DNA of 64,000 bases from CBDCKR01 sp964572045. Its GTDB lineage: Bacteria > Gemmatimonadota > Gemmatimonadetes > Longimicrobiales > Gaopeijiaceae. This document shows positions 15,556 to 23,740 of this stretch, piece by piece (within the stretch, counting starts at the first letter, position 1; every line of letters begins with the position of its first letter). The translations under genes were made by a program, and so were the position numbers. The stretch lies in NCBI GenBank assembly GCA_964572045.1, contig CAZNEI010000002.1, positions 62,001 to 126,000 on the forward strand, written 5' to 3'. The notes beneath the pieces are model-generated. The model was not told the DNA's origin. It saw nothing but the letters and a program-made list of their open reading frames with translations, and made no database searches.

Positions 15556-16450
15556 TCGGCCCTGGCGGGTGACTCCCGGAGCCTTACCAGGTCCGCAGGC
15601 CGCTCAGCAGGGACCCGCCGTCGACGGGCAGCACGACGCCCGTGATGTGGCCCGCCTCCCCGGATGCCAGGAAGAGCACCGCGTTCGCGACGTCCCGAGG
15701 GGATCCGACCCTTCCCAGCGGGATGCCGCGCTCGATGCGTTCGGCCCGCTCCGGATCGGACAGGCAGTGATGGGTGCTGAGGCCGTTGCGTATCACTCCG
15801 GGGGCGACGGCATTCACGTTGATGTCGTGGGGCGCCAGCTCCAGAGCGAGCTGTTTCGTCAGGGTGTGCACGGCTCCCTTGGACGAGGCGTAGTGCGGCT
15901 CCCGGAGCGGCGGCAGGATGCCGGCTACGGAGCCGAGGTTCACGATCTTGCCGCCCCGCCCTCCGGCGATCATCGTGCCGGCCACGACCTGGCTGCACAG
16001 GAAGACGCCCTTGAGGTTCGTGTCGAGCGTTCGATCCCACTCGTCCTCGGGGATGTCGAGGAGCGGCCTGATCGTCTCGACCCCCGCATTGTTGATCAGG
16101 ATGTCGATCGGGCCGAGCTGTTGCGCCCTGCCGACCAGTGCCTCGATCTCCGACTTCCGAGTGACGTCGGTACGGGCTGCCTCGCCCCGGCCGCCGAGCG
16201 CCTCGACCTGGCGAGCGGCGGCCCGCGCGGCGGTCTCGTCGACATCCGCGATGACGATGTCGGCTCCCTCCTCGGCGAGGCGGAGGGCGATCGCCTTGCC
16301 GATGCCCGCGCCTCCCCCCGTCACGACGGCCACTTTGCCTTCGAGTCTCATCGACTTTTTCTCCAACCAGGTAGGGTGAGTAAGGTGTGCACTTTCGCGC
16401 GGACTCGGGAGCCCGCGACCGGCCGGTCAGGCCCCGACCGCGGCCGCGCC
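15526..16450. repeat. Direct repeat copy A (intragenomic duplication, about 925 bases)
   Basis: Aligns without any gap to 35142-36066 (constant offset 19616). I count 19 mismatches over 15601-16440, none in the last 280 bases (16160-16440), and about 13 in the first 75 bases. It contains the last codons of the SDR at 14836, the whole SDR at 15584 and the last codons of the permease at 16427, so this copy sits in its intact gene context. Confidence 0.93.
15584..16366 (-). CDS. Short-chain dehydrogenase/reductase (duplicated, copy A)
   Basis: 260 residues. Classical SDR: TGGGAGIG near 17-24, INNAG, the Ser of LGSVAG, catalytic Tyr and Lys in PHYASSKGAV, then a C-terminal ITGVVLPVDGG. Family members with this pattern oxidise secondary alcohols with NAD(P). 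It is the last gene of the leftward operon that holds the Fe/polyamine-type importer, 60 bases beyond the permease stop. A second copy at 35200 differs at 12 of 260 residues. Most changes fall in the middle third, including ILPPLRE versus LQPPRRA just before the active-site Tyr, and at the C-terminus. A substrate-loop change after duplication is therefore possible. Confidence 0.9.
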   Translation of the reverse strand: MEKKSMRLEGKVAVVTGGGAGIGKAIALRLAEEGADIVIADVDETAARAAARQVEALGGRGEAARTDVTRKSEIEALVGRAQQLGPIDILINNAGVETIRPLLDIPEDEWDRTLDTNLKGVFLCSQVVAGTMIAGGRGGKIVNLGSVAGILPPLREPHYASSKGAVHTLTKQLALELAPHDINVNAVAPGVIRNGLSTHHCLSDPERAERIERGIPLGRVGSPRDVANAVLFLASGEAGHITGVVLPVDGGSLLSGLRTW

Positions 16451-18178
16451 CGTGGGCGCCTGCCCCTTCGACGTCCGGCGCTTCGGCCTGCCGAGATCGA
16501 GGGCGAAGCTCATGACCACGTACAGCACCGCCATCAGGCCGACAAGGATGATCGCGAGCGAAGCGCTCTGGGGCGTGAGGCCCTCTCCCCAGAGGAAGTA
16601 GATGCGCTGGGAAAGGGTCGACGTTTCCGGTGCTCCCGTCCCCAGGAAGAGCGGCGTGAGCAGGTCGCGCATGCTCGCCATCCATAGCAGAAGAAACGTC
16701 GCCACGGCCACGGGGCGGATCACGGGAACGGTAATGCGGCGAAGCATGCTGAACGTGCCCGCGCCGCAGGTGCGGGCCGCCTCCTCGAGCTCGGGCCGAA
16801 TCTGGCTGAGGCCGTCCCTCAGGTGTTGCACACCGAGGGGCAGGAACCTCGAAATTTGGCAGATCACGATGATCCAAATCGTCCCATAGAGGACCAAGGG
16901 AGGCCTCAGCCACGCCCACGCCACCCCGACCACGAAAGCCACGCCCGGCACGGCGATGGGGAACGTGGCGCCGAACGAGAGTAGGTTCTTGAGCGGGCCG
17001 CGCCCCCAGACGTCCAGATAGGCCACGAGCAGCGCGATGAGGCCGGCCGCCGCAGACATCACCAACGCCACTTGGAGGGTGTTCCAGAAGATCTCGTGGA
17101 ACACCGGGCTCCCCAAGTGGTCCAGATAGTGCCGCAGCGTGAGGTTCGAGGGAGAAAAGCCCTGGTAGATGTTCCCCGAGAGCGACAGCACGGCGAGCGT
17201 CACGTAAGGGACTGCGAGCGCGAGCGCGAGCACGGTCAGGTTGAAGGCCGCCAGCGGATACCTCATCCACCCCACGTCGATCTGAACCGTCCGGTGTCCC
17301 TTGCCGGCGATCACCTGGAACCGGCCTCCGTGGTGTCGGCGCGCCAGACGCAGCCCCAGCCATACGGCGAGCCCGGCGGTCACCGCGAAGAACACGGCGA
17401 TCGCCGCCGACAGGCCGAGATCCGGAGGCGGTGTATTGAGGAGCCGGTACAGGTAGGTGGCGAATACGTAGATCCTGCCCGGCGTCCCCAGGATCGCAGG
17501 AATCGAGAAGCTCTCCCACAGGATCACGATCGAGAAGACGACGCCCGTGATCATCGCCGGCGTGACGAGCGGCACCGTGACTCGCCGGAGCATCTGCCAC
17601 GGGGAGGCTCCCGCGATGAGAGCCGCTTCCTCATAGGCACTGTCGACGTTCTCCAGGGCGGCGCTCAGGGTCAGGTATAGGTACGGATAGAGGAAGAGGG
17701 CGGCCACGAACACCATGCTCGACATCGAGAAGGCGTTGAACGGCGTGACTCCGAACCACGCGTCGGTCCACCGGTTGAGCGTTCCGGCCTGAGGAGACAG
17801 CAGCCACGCATAGGCCATGGCGGAGATCCAGGGCGGATTCACGAAGGCGATGACGCTCGCCGACCGGACCAGGCCGGCGAACGGGGTGCTCAACCGCGTC
17901 GTGCTGAGAGCCGAGACGGTGGCCATCGCCATGCCGAGCACGAGCGCCCAGCCGCTGAAGACCATGGAGTTCTTCATCGCATCGAGAGGTCCGAGCCCCC
18001 GAAAGACCGAGCGGTAGTTCTCGAGCGTGAAGCCCGTTTCTCCCTCGACGCTCCCGAGCGCCAGCCACAGCATCGGGTAGACCGTCACGATGCCCACGGC
18101 CACGAGTCCGAGCAGCGCGGCCGGGGTCAGCGCGTTTCCGCGCCATCGCCCCCGCAGCACGGTGATCGCGTTCCGCAC
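16427..18178 (-). CDS. ABC permease with two fused channel domains (FbpB/ThiP/polyamine type)
   Basis: 583 residues, typical for the Fe(III)/thiamine/phosphonate permeases in which two 6-helix units are joined. Each half carries an EAA loop: EEAALIAGASPWQMLRRVTVPL in the first and EEAARTCGAGTFSMLRRITVPVI in the second. About twelve membrane segments are visible. The C-terminus is a basic/Ala-rich tail. It lies 6 bases downstream of the ATPase, and with the binding protein at 19398 forms a complete importer. This subfamily carries ferric iron, thiamine, putrescine, 2-aminoethylphosphonate or related small ions. The catabolic context makes an organic amine or phosphonate more likely than iron, but that is inference. 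Confidence 0.9.
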   Translation of the reverse strand: MRNAITVLRGRWRGNALTPAALLGLVAVGIVTVYPMLWLALGSVEGETGFTLENYRSVFRGLGPLDAMKNSMVFSGWALVLGMAMATVSALSTTRLSTPFAGLVRSASVIAFVNPPWISAMAYAWLLSPQAGTLNRWTDAWFGVTPFNAFSMSSMVFVAALFLYPYLYLTLSAALENVDSAYEEAALIAGASPWQMLRRVTVPLVTPAMITGVVFSIVILWESFSIPAILGTPGRIYVFATYLYRLLNTPPPDLGLSAAIAVFFAVTAGLAVWLGLRLARRHHGGRFQVIAGKGHRTVQIDVGWMRYPLAAFNLTVLALALAVPYVTLAVLSLSGNIYQGFSPSNLTLRHYLDHLGSPVFHEIFWNTLQVALVMSAAAGLIALLVAYLDVWGRGPLKNLLSFGATFPIAVPGVAFVVGVAWAWLRPPLVLYGTIWIIVICQISRFLPLGVQHLRDGLSQIRPELEEAARTCGAGTFSMLRRITVPVIRPVAVATFLLLWMASMRDLLTPLFLGTGAPETSTLSQRIYFLWGEGLTPQSASLAIILVGLMAVLYVVMSFALDLGRPKRRTSKGQAPTGAAAVGA

Positions 18179-18184
18179 CGGCGG

Positions 18185-19297
18185 CTACTCGGCCGGGTCG
18201 CGAGGCAGGAGCATCAGATCCTCGGGCGCCAGTCTCACCTGGGCCTCCTCGCCTGGGCGCCAGTCGACTGCGCCGGAGTCCCTGGCCTGGAGCGTCAGGT
18301 CTCCGACCTGCACCAGGCACTCGACCTCTTCTCCGAGGAAGGTGACCCGGACGATCCGGCCCCTCAGCCTGTCCGCCCCGTCGGCCCCGTCGGACCCGGG
18401 GCGGCGGAGCCCCACGCCGGTCGGGCGAACGCCCACCCAGACACGGCTGTGCACGGCCCCCTCACCCTTCGCCACGACGGAACCGCCGATGCCGGCAACC
18501 TCGACCTCGACCCGTCCCGAGTCACGCGCGGCGACGATCTCTCCGGCGAGGCGGTTCGAGACGCCGAGGAAGTCGGCGACGAAGGAGTGCTCGGGATCCC
18601 GGAAGATCTCCCGCGGCGTCCCCTGCCTCAGGATCCGCCCATCCCGCATGACGACCACGTGGTCGGAGAGCGCCATCGCCTCAGCCTGATCGTGGGTCAC
18701 GTAGATGGCCGTGAGACCGAGCCGCTGCTGGACATCCCGCAGCTCTATGCGCATCGCCTCGCGCAGCCGGGCGTCGAGATTCGCCAGCGGCTCGTCGAGG
18801 AGCAGAACGCGCGGGTGATAGACCAGTGCGCGTGCCAGCACCACCCGTTGCTGCTGTCCCCCGCTCAGCTCCGAGGGATAACGGTCCTGGTAGCTGTCCA
18901 TCCCCACGCTTCGAAGGACCTCGACGACCCGGGCCCGCACCTGCCCTCGGTCCTCGAACCTCTTCCGGTTGAACCGGAGCGCCAGCGCCACGTTGCCGAA
19001 GACGGTGAGGTGGGGCCAGATCGCGTAGGACTGGAACACCATGCCGACGGCCCGCTTGTCGACGGAAACGGACTCGCCCGTCGCGCCGTCGTGCACCACC
19101 TCGTTCCCGATCAGGATCCGACCCGCAGACGGCGTCTCGAGCCCGGCGATGCAGCGGAGAACGGTCGTCTTGCCGCACCCACTCGGTCCCAGCAGCGTCA
19201 CGATCCGACCTTCCGGAGCGGTGAAGGACACGCCGTCGACGGCACGCACGTCCGGACCGAAGTCTTTCGCCAGGTGCTCGACTCTGACCTCGGCCAT
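18185..19297 (-). CDS. ABC importer ATPase, PotA/FbpC type
   Basis: 370 residues. Walker A GPSGCGKTT (38-46), Q-loop VFQSYAIWPHLTVF, signature LSGGQQQR, Walker B VLLLDEPLANLD, switch His in YVTHDQAEAMALS, then a TOBE-type C-terminal domain from about 245. It energises the two-domain permease encoded 6 bases downstream. It is the third gene of the leftward operon. Confidence 0.93.
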   Translation of the reverse strand: MAEVRVEHLAKDFGPDVRAVDGVSFTAPEGRIVTLLGPSGCGKTTVLRCIAGLETPSAGRILIGNEVVHDGATGESVSVDKRAVGMVFQSYAIWPHLTVFGNVALALRFNRKRFEDRGQVRARVVEVLRSVGMDSYQDRYPSELSGGQQQRVVLARALVYHPRVLLLDEPLANLDARLREAMRIELRDVQQRLGLTAIYVTHDQAEAMALSDHVVVMRDGRILRQGTPREIFRDPEHSFVADFLGVSNRLAGEIVAARDSGRVEVEVAGIGGSVVAKGEGAVHSRVWVGVRPTGVGLRRPGSDGADGADRLRGRIVRVTFLGEEVECLVQVGDLTLQARDSGAVDWRPGEEAQVRLAPEDLMLLPRDPAE

Positions 19298-19397
19298 CGA
19301 GGGAGCTAGCGGGGGAGGACGGCGCCGACGCTACGGCGGCGCGGAAGAGCTTGGCGGCGCGGTGCACGCCCGCAATCGCCGCCGGGCCGGTACCGTC

Positions 19398-20465
19398 TCA
19401 GCGGGCGAGGGATCGCCACAACTGAATGATCCGTTGGCGGTTCTCGTTGAAGGTCTGGGCATCGATGGATACGGGCTCCAGGTCCTCCAGCTCCGGGAAC
19501 CCCTCAGGAGGGGCGACTCCCGAGACCACCGGGTAGGCTCTCAGCCTCTGGGCGACGCCCTCCTGGTGTGAGGGCGAAAGCAGGAAGTTCACGAACAGCC
19601 GCGCGGCATTGGGGCGAGGCGCGAGCTCGGGCACGATCGCCCAGTACGTATCGACCTTCGTGCCCTTCACCCAATGGTAGCCCAGCGGAGCGCCCACCTC
19701 GATCAGCGCCGCCGGCGAGGTCTGGCTCATCGGCGCCAGGAGCCGCTCGCCTCTGGCCACGAAGTTGGCGGCCTCCACCTCGCGATCGGTCTCGAGGAGG
19801 TCGTTCGCCGCGAAGCCCCGAAGCCAGGGCATGCCGAACATCCGTTCCCATATGAAGATCAGCCCCACGACGTTTGACGAGTTCTCCGGGCTCCCCATCG
19901 CGATCTTGCTTCGGTACTGGGGATCTGCGAGGCCCTCGTAGCTCTCGGGCAGGTCGCTCGCGGCGATCAGGTCCCGGTTGTAGATGATGGGCACGACGAG
20001 TGCGACCACGGGATGCGACCCCGGAGTGCGCTCACGGTAGCGTGCGCCGTAGTTGGCCTCGTTCGGGACCGTGAACTCGGCCATCCGCTCCTCGGCCGGC
20101 ACGCTCGCGGCGATGCTCGACTCGATCAGGAGCACGTCGGCCAGATGCGCGCCGGCCGCCACCTCGGTCAGGTAGGTCTGGAGCGTCGGCGCCGACCCAC
20201 CCTTGCGCACATAGTTCACGCGGATTCCGGTCGCCCGCTCGAAGCGGCGGAACAGGTCCGCCTCCACCGTCTCGACGAAGACGCTCCGCACCTGGATCTC
20301 GCCCTCCGCCTTCGCGGCTTCGACGATCGCCTGCCACGACTCGTCGCCGGCCGTGATCTCCCGCATGAGCGACGCCTCCCCGACGCTCCCGTTCGTGCTT
20401 GCCCCATCCCCGCAACCACTCGCCACGAGGGGGATCAAGACGAGCAGGCCGAGTCTCGGGCGCAT
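19398..20465 (-). CDS. Solute-binding lipoprotein of the Fe/polyamine-type importer
   Basis: 355 residues. Signal peptide with lipobox VASGC (Cys18). The mature part follows the type II periplasmic-binding layout: GEIQVRSVFVETVEADLFRRFERATGIRVNYVRKG, a DVLLIES segment, PIIYNRDLI, and WAIVPELAPRPNAARLFVNFLLSPSHQEGVA. I do not see the paired tyrosines of ferric-binding proteins, which argues against iron. It starts 14 bases after the stop of the amidohydrolase, and a gap of 100 bases separates it from the ATPase. Confidence 0.86.
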   Translation of the reverse strand: MRPRLGLLVLIPLVASGCGDGASTNGSVGEASLMREITAGDESWQAIVEAAKAEGEIQVRSVFVETVEADLFRRFERATGIRVNYVRKGGSAPTLQTYLTEVAAGAHLADVLLIESSIAASVPAEERMAEFTVPNEANYGARYRERTPGSHPVVALVVPIIYNRDLIAASDLPESYEGLADPQYRSKIAMGSPENSSNVVGLIFIWERMFGMPWLRGFAANDLLETDREVEAANFVARGERLLAPMSQTSPAALIEVGAPLGYHWVKGTKVDTYWAIVPELAPRPNAARLFVNFLLSPSHQEGVAQRLRAYPVVSGVAPPEGFPELEDLEPVSIDAQTFNENRQRIIQLWRSLAR

Positions 20466-20479
20466 GAGCCCTCCGCGTC

Positions 20480-21343
20480 TCAGCCGTCGAGGCCGAGGAG
20501 CCGGGCCGCGTTGCCGCCCAGACAGCGGGAGCGAATCTCATCGCTGTCGAAGGCGAGCGCGCTGAACTGCTCGACGCTCTGCTTCAGCGGGCGCACCGGG
20601 TAGCTGCTCCCGTAGAGCAACCGGTAGCTGAGGAAGTAGTTCGCCGAGCGGACGTACTCGTCCGCGCCCGGCGTGTTCGGTATGTGGCCGTAGAAGTCCG
20701 GAATCAGATAGACGTTCGGATTCTGGAAGGCGACCCCGCACATCTGCGTCGTCCATGGCCATCCCGCGTGGGGCACGACGATCTTGAGCTCGCTGAAGCG
20801 ACGGGCGACCCTCTGGACGTGAACCGGATGGCAGTACATCATGTCCGGCCCCACGAAGATGCTGCTCGTGAGGGCGACGATGAGCCGATCGCGCATGCAT
20901 TTCTCGTAGACGGGAAAGAGCGTGTCGTCGTCGTGGTGGAGCGGGGGATCGCACCACCCGTTGTCGAGCGCCACCCCCTTCAGTCCCATCTCACGGCAGC
21001 GGTCGATCTCCTGCAGGGCCTCGTCGGTCTTGGAGCCGTTCACGCCCCCGAAGGGCACGAACCTCCCGGGATAGGTCTCGGCGAGCTCGGCCAGCTCCTC
21101 GTTGGGGATCCACCCGTAGGGAGGCGGTGACTGCCGCCCCATCACCACGCCAACGTCGATCCCGGCCTCGTCCATCTCCTCCACGAACGCCTCGATCGAC
21201 CTCTCCTCGAACGAGCGGTAGCTGGGTAGATCGAGTCGCAACCCGCTCATCGTCACCGGGTCCGGGTCGGGCTCCCGCGGCCGGTAGATGTGAAGATCGC
21301 AGAAGCTCTTGAAGGGGGGGCGAATCCGGAAGTCAACGATCAC
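20480..21343 (-). CDS. Amidohydrolase-2 family (ACMSD-like TIM barrel) with altered metal site
   Basis: 287 residues. TIM-barrel fold of the amidohydrolase-2 family (decarboxylases and lactonases such as ACMSD). The N-terminal metal pair HxH is replaced by DFRIRP, and the GSDYP aspartate block reads YGSSYPVRP. Only the central His in VVPHAGWPW remains. A metal-free or very different mechanism is implied. It is paralogous to the divergent gene at 21569, which shows the same losses (DFRARP, YASGFPFRP). It heads the leftward importer operon, which suggests that the imported compound is its substrate. Substrate unknown. Confidence 0.8.
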   Translation of the reverse strand: MIVDFRIRPPFKSFCDLHIYRPREPDPDPVTMSGLRLDLPSYRSFEERSIEAFVEEMDEAGIDVGVVMGRQSPPPYGWIPNEELAELAETYPGRFVPFGGVNGSKTDEALQEIDRCREMGLKGVALDNGWCDPPLHHDDDTLFPVYEKCMRDRLIVALTSSIFVGPDMMYCHPVHVQRVARRFSELKIVVPHAGWPWTTQMCGVAFQNPNVYLIPDFYGHIPNTPGADEYVRSANYFLSYRLLYGSSYPVRPLKQSVEQFSALAFDSDEIRSRCLGGNAARLLGLDG

Positions 21344-21460
21344 GGTGCGTGTTCTCCTGCAGGGAATCGCCGAGCCGAGTCGTGCGTCCTTGCGAGTAAG
21401 CCTGCGGCTCGGCTGGTCTGTCGCAGGCGCGACGAGCTATTATGTTCGCCGATCGTCACG

Positions 21461-21476
21461 AGCCGACCGGTCGGCT
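21461..21476. promoter_or_regulatory. 16-base perfect palindrome in divergent promoter region
   Basis: AGCCGACCGGTCGGCT is a perfect 16-base inverted repeat in the 225-base gap between the two divergent amidohydrolase genes. A -10-like TATTAT lies at 21438-21443, 17 bases before it. This is the classical placement of an operator for a dimeric repressor or activator. The cognate regulator is not in this part of the window. Confidence 0.45.
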
Positions 21477-21568
21477 GCATGTTAGCAGGCGGTCCGGTTG
21501 CCCACCAGGGAACGGGGCGCGCCAGGTGCCGTCGTGCTCCGAGCCCCGAACATTCGATGTGGAGACCC

Positions 21569-22363
21569 ATGCGCGTCATCGACTTTCGCGCCCGCCCCAA
21601 TACCGAGCAGTACATGGGCATGTATCCCGATGCGCGTCCCTGGGCGCGCTTCTTCCACTGCCCCAGGCCAGAGCCCGTCTCCCTGACCGCATTCATCGAG
21701 GCGCTGGACGGGGCCGGAATCTCGCAGGCCGTCTTCACGGGCCGGCAGACACCCGTCAACACACTCAGCAATGACTACGTGCACGAGTGCGTGCAGGCCC
21801 ACCCGGACCGCCTGTTCGGATTCGCCGGTATCGACCCCACCAAGGGTGAGGCCGCGGTGCGGGAGATCGAGCGCACGGTGGGCGAGCTCGGCATGAAGGG
21901 GATCTCCATCGATCCGCACTCCTCCAGGCGCACTCCCGATGACGAGATCTGGCATCCACTCTACGAGAAATGCGACGAGCTGGGGGTGCCGGTCATCGTC
22001 ACGATGGGCCCCATCGTCGGGAAGTGGGCGCCCCCCGATAGCATCGACAACGTCGCCGAGCAGTTTCCGAAGTTGACGATCGTCTGCGCGCACGGGGTGT
22101 GGCCGTGGGTGACCGAGCTGATCGCGCTCGCCTACAAGCAGGAGAACGTGTATCTCGAGGCGTCGATCTACGAGTTCCTTCCCGGCGCGGAGCCGATCTT
22201 CGAGGCTGCCAACACGATCCTGCGGGACAAGGTCATCTACGCCAGCGGGTTTCCGTTCCGGCCCCTCGCCGACCTGCAGCGGTTCCTAGAGTATCCGTTT
22301 GCCCCGGAAGTCGTGGAGAGGTTGGTGTACGGCAACGCCGCGCGGGTGTTGAGGATCGAGTAG
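21569..22363 (+). CDS. Amidohydrolase-2 family (ACMSD-like TIM barrel) with altered metal site
   Basis: 264 residues from ATG 21569 (GGAG 4 bases upstream; an ATG at 21557 is a weaker option). It starts VIDFRARPN, where metal-dependent relatives have DxHxH. The central His is in IVCAHGVWPW. The usual C-terminal Asp block reads YASGFPFRPL. These changes match those in the divergent paralogue at 20480, so they are a feature of this subfamily and not random decay. Conserved segments include GFAGIDPTKGEAAVREIERTV and PHSSRRTPDDEIWHPLYEKC. It is first in the rightward run leading to the MFS carrier and GcvPA/GcvPB genes. Activity (decarboxylase, hydratase or lactonase) cannot be assigned. Confidence 0.8.
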   Translation: MRVIDFRARPNTEQYMGMYPDARPWARFFHCPRPEPVSLTAFIEALDGAGISQAVFTGRQTPVNTLSNDYVHECVQAHPDRLFGFAGIDPTKGEAAVREIERTVGELGMKGISIDPHSSRRTPDDEIWHPLYEKCDELGVPVIVTMGPIVGKWAPPDSIDNVAEQFPKLTIVCAHGVWPWVTELIALAYKQENVYLEASIYEFLPGAEPIFEAANTILRDKVIYASGFPFRPLADLQRFLEYPFAPEVVERLVYGNAARVLRIE

Positions 22364-22415
22364 CGGCCACCGTGCACACGGTCGCCTTTGCCCCACCCGC
22401 CCCGGGGAGGCCCTG

Positions 22416-23723
22416 ATGACGCGACACCGTTCGGCCCCGCGCTGGGGGATCGTCGCGATCCTCGCAAGCCTGGGCCTGGTCAGCTACCTGACCCGCATGA
22501 ACCTCTCGGTCGCCGCCAAGTTCATGATGCCGGAGCTGAATCTGACCGAGATCCAGATGGGCCAGATCTTCTCGGCGTTCATGGTGGGCTACACGGTGTG
22601 TCAGATCCCTGCGGGCCTGTTCGCCGATCGGTTGGGCCCCCGCAAGGTGCTGGTGACCGCGGTCCTGGGGTGGAGCGTGATCACCGTCCTCACCGGCATC
22701 ATCCCGGGCACGCTCGTCATGGTGGGGATGCCGGCACTCGTAGCGCTGATCGTGCTCCGCCTGATCCTCGGTGCGCTCCAGTCACCGACGTATCCGGCGG
22801 GTGCTCGCGAGATGAAGGCCTGGTTCGGTCCCCACGAGAGCGCGGTAGGATTCGGCATCATCATCGCGGGCACGATGCTGGGGTCCGCGGTGACTCCGCC
22901 GTTGGTCGCGTCCTTGATGGTCGCGATCGGTTGGCGGGCCTCATTCTACTGGGCCACGATACTGCCGCTCATCATCGCCTGGCTCTGTTGGCGTCACCTC
23001 ACCAGGCCCGCCGACGGCGGGCCGAGCTCGACCGAGGGCGCGAGCTCCGCAGCGTCCGCCCGGCTCGACGTAGCGCGGGCTCGCCAGATCGCGGCCGAGC
23101 TCTGGCTCGTGTTCCGCCAGAGAAGCCTGCTGTATCTCTTCACGAGCTACTTTCTGCTGGGATGCCTGTGGTACCTGTTCATCTTCTGGTTCTTCCTGTA
23201 CCTGGTCGACGTGCGAGGCTTCACCGTCTTGCAGGGTGGGATATTCGCCAGCCTCCCGTTTTTCGCCGCGACCGTGACCGCGCCGCTCGGCGGCGCGATC
23301 GCCGACAGACTGTCTCGCAGGAGGGGCACGTTCGGCGGGAAGCGGATCGTGGCGGTGGCCGCGTTCACGGCCGCGGCCGCGTGTCTCGTGGGCGGCGCCA
23401 CCGCGACCAGCGCCTATGTGGCGATCGGATTCCTGACTCTCGCGCTCGGACTCGTCGAAGGCACCGAGGGACTCTTCTGGGCCGGAGCGGTGGAGATCGG
23501 CGGCAGTCGCGCGGGCGCGGCCAGCGGGGCACTCAACATGTTCAACAACCTGGGCGGGATCGTAGCGGGGGCGCTGACGCCCATTCTGGCCGCCACGCTG
23601 GGATGGATTGCGGTCTTGACGACCGCAGGTGCGCTGGCTCTGTTGGCCGGCGTCCTCTGGTTCGGAGTTCGCCCACCGGCCGGCGACCCGCGGGACGTCT
23701 CGACGGAATCGATCGCGGCCTAG
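22416..23723 (+). CDS. MFS transporter (anion:cation symporter-like)
   Basis: 435 residues with twelve predicted membrane helices. GGGGAGG lies 5 bases before the ATG. The start ILASLGLVSYLTRMNLSVAAKFMMPELNLTEIQMGQIFSAFMVGY, the loop FADRLGPRKVL, and the late GALNMFNNLGGIVAGALTPIL segment resemble the ACS family that carries organic anions such as hexuronates, glucarate or phthalate with protons. It probably imports an acidic substrate or exports an acidic intermediate. It lies between the amidohydrolase and the glycine-dehydrogenase genes in one rightward run. Confidence 0.87.
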   Translation: MTRHRSAPRWGIVAILASLGLVSYLTRMNLSVAAKFMMPELNLTEIQMGQIFSAFMVGYTVCQIPAGLFADRLGPRKVLVTAVLGWSVITVLTGIIPGTLVMVGMPALVALIVLRLILGALQSPTYPAGAREMKAWFGPHESAVGFGIIIAGTMLGSAVTPPLVASLMVAIGWRASFYWATILPLIIAWLCWRHLTRPADGGPSSTEGASSAASARLDVARARQIAAELWLVFRQRSLLYLFTSYFLLGCLWYLFIFWFFLYLVDVRGFTVLQGGIFASLPFFAATVTAPLGGAIADRLSRRRGTFGGKRIVAVAAFTAAAACLVGGATATSAYVAIGFLTLALGLVEGTEGLFWAGAVEIGGSRAGAASGALNMFNNLGGIVAGALTPILAATLGWIAVLTTAGALALLAGVLWFGVRPPAGDPRDVSTESIAA

Positions 23724-23740
23724 CCGCAAAGCGAGAAGCT

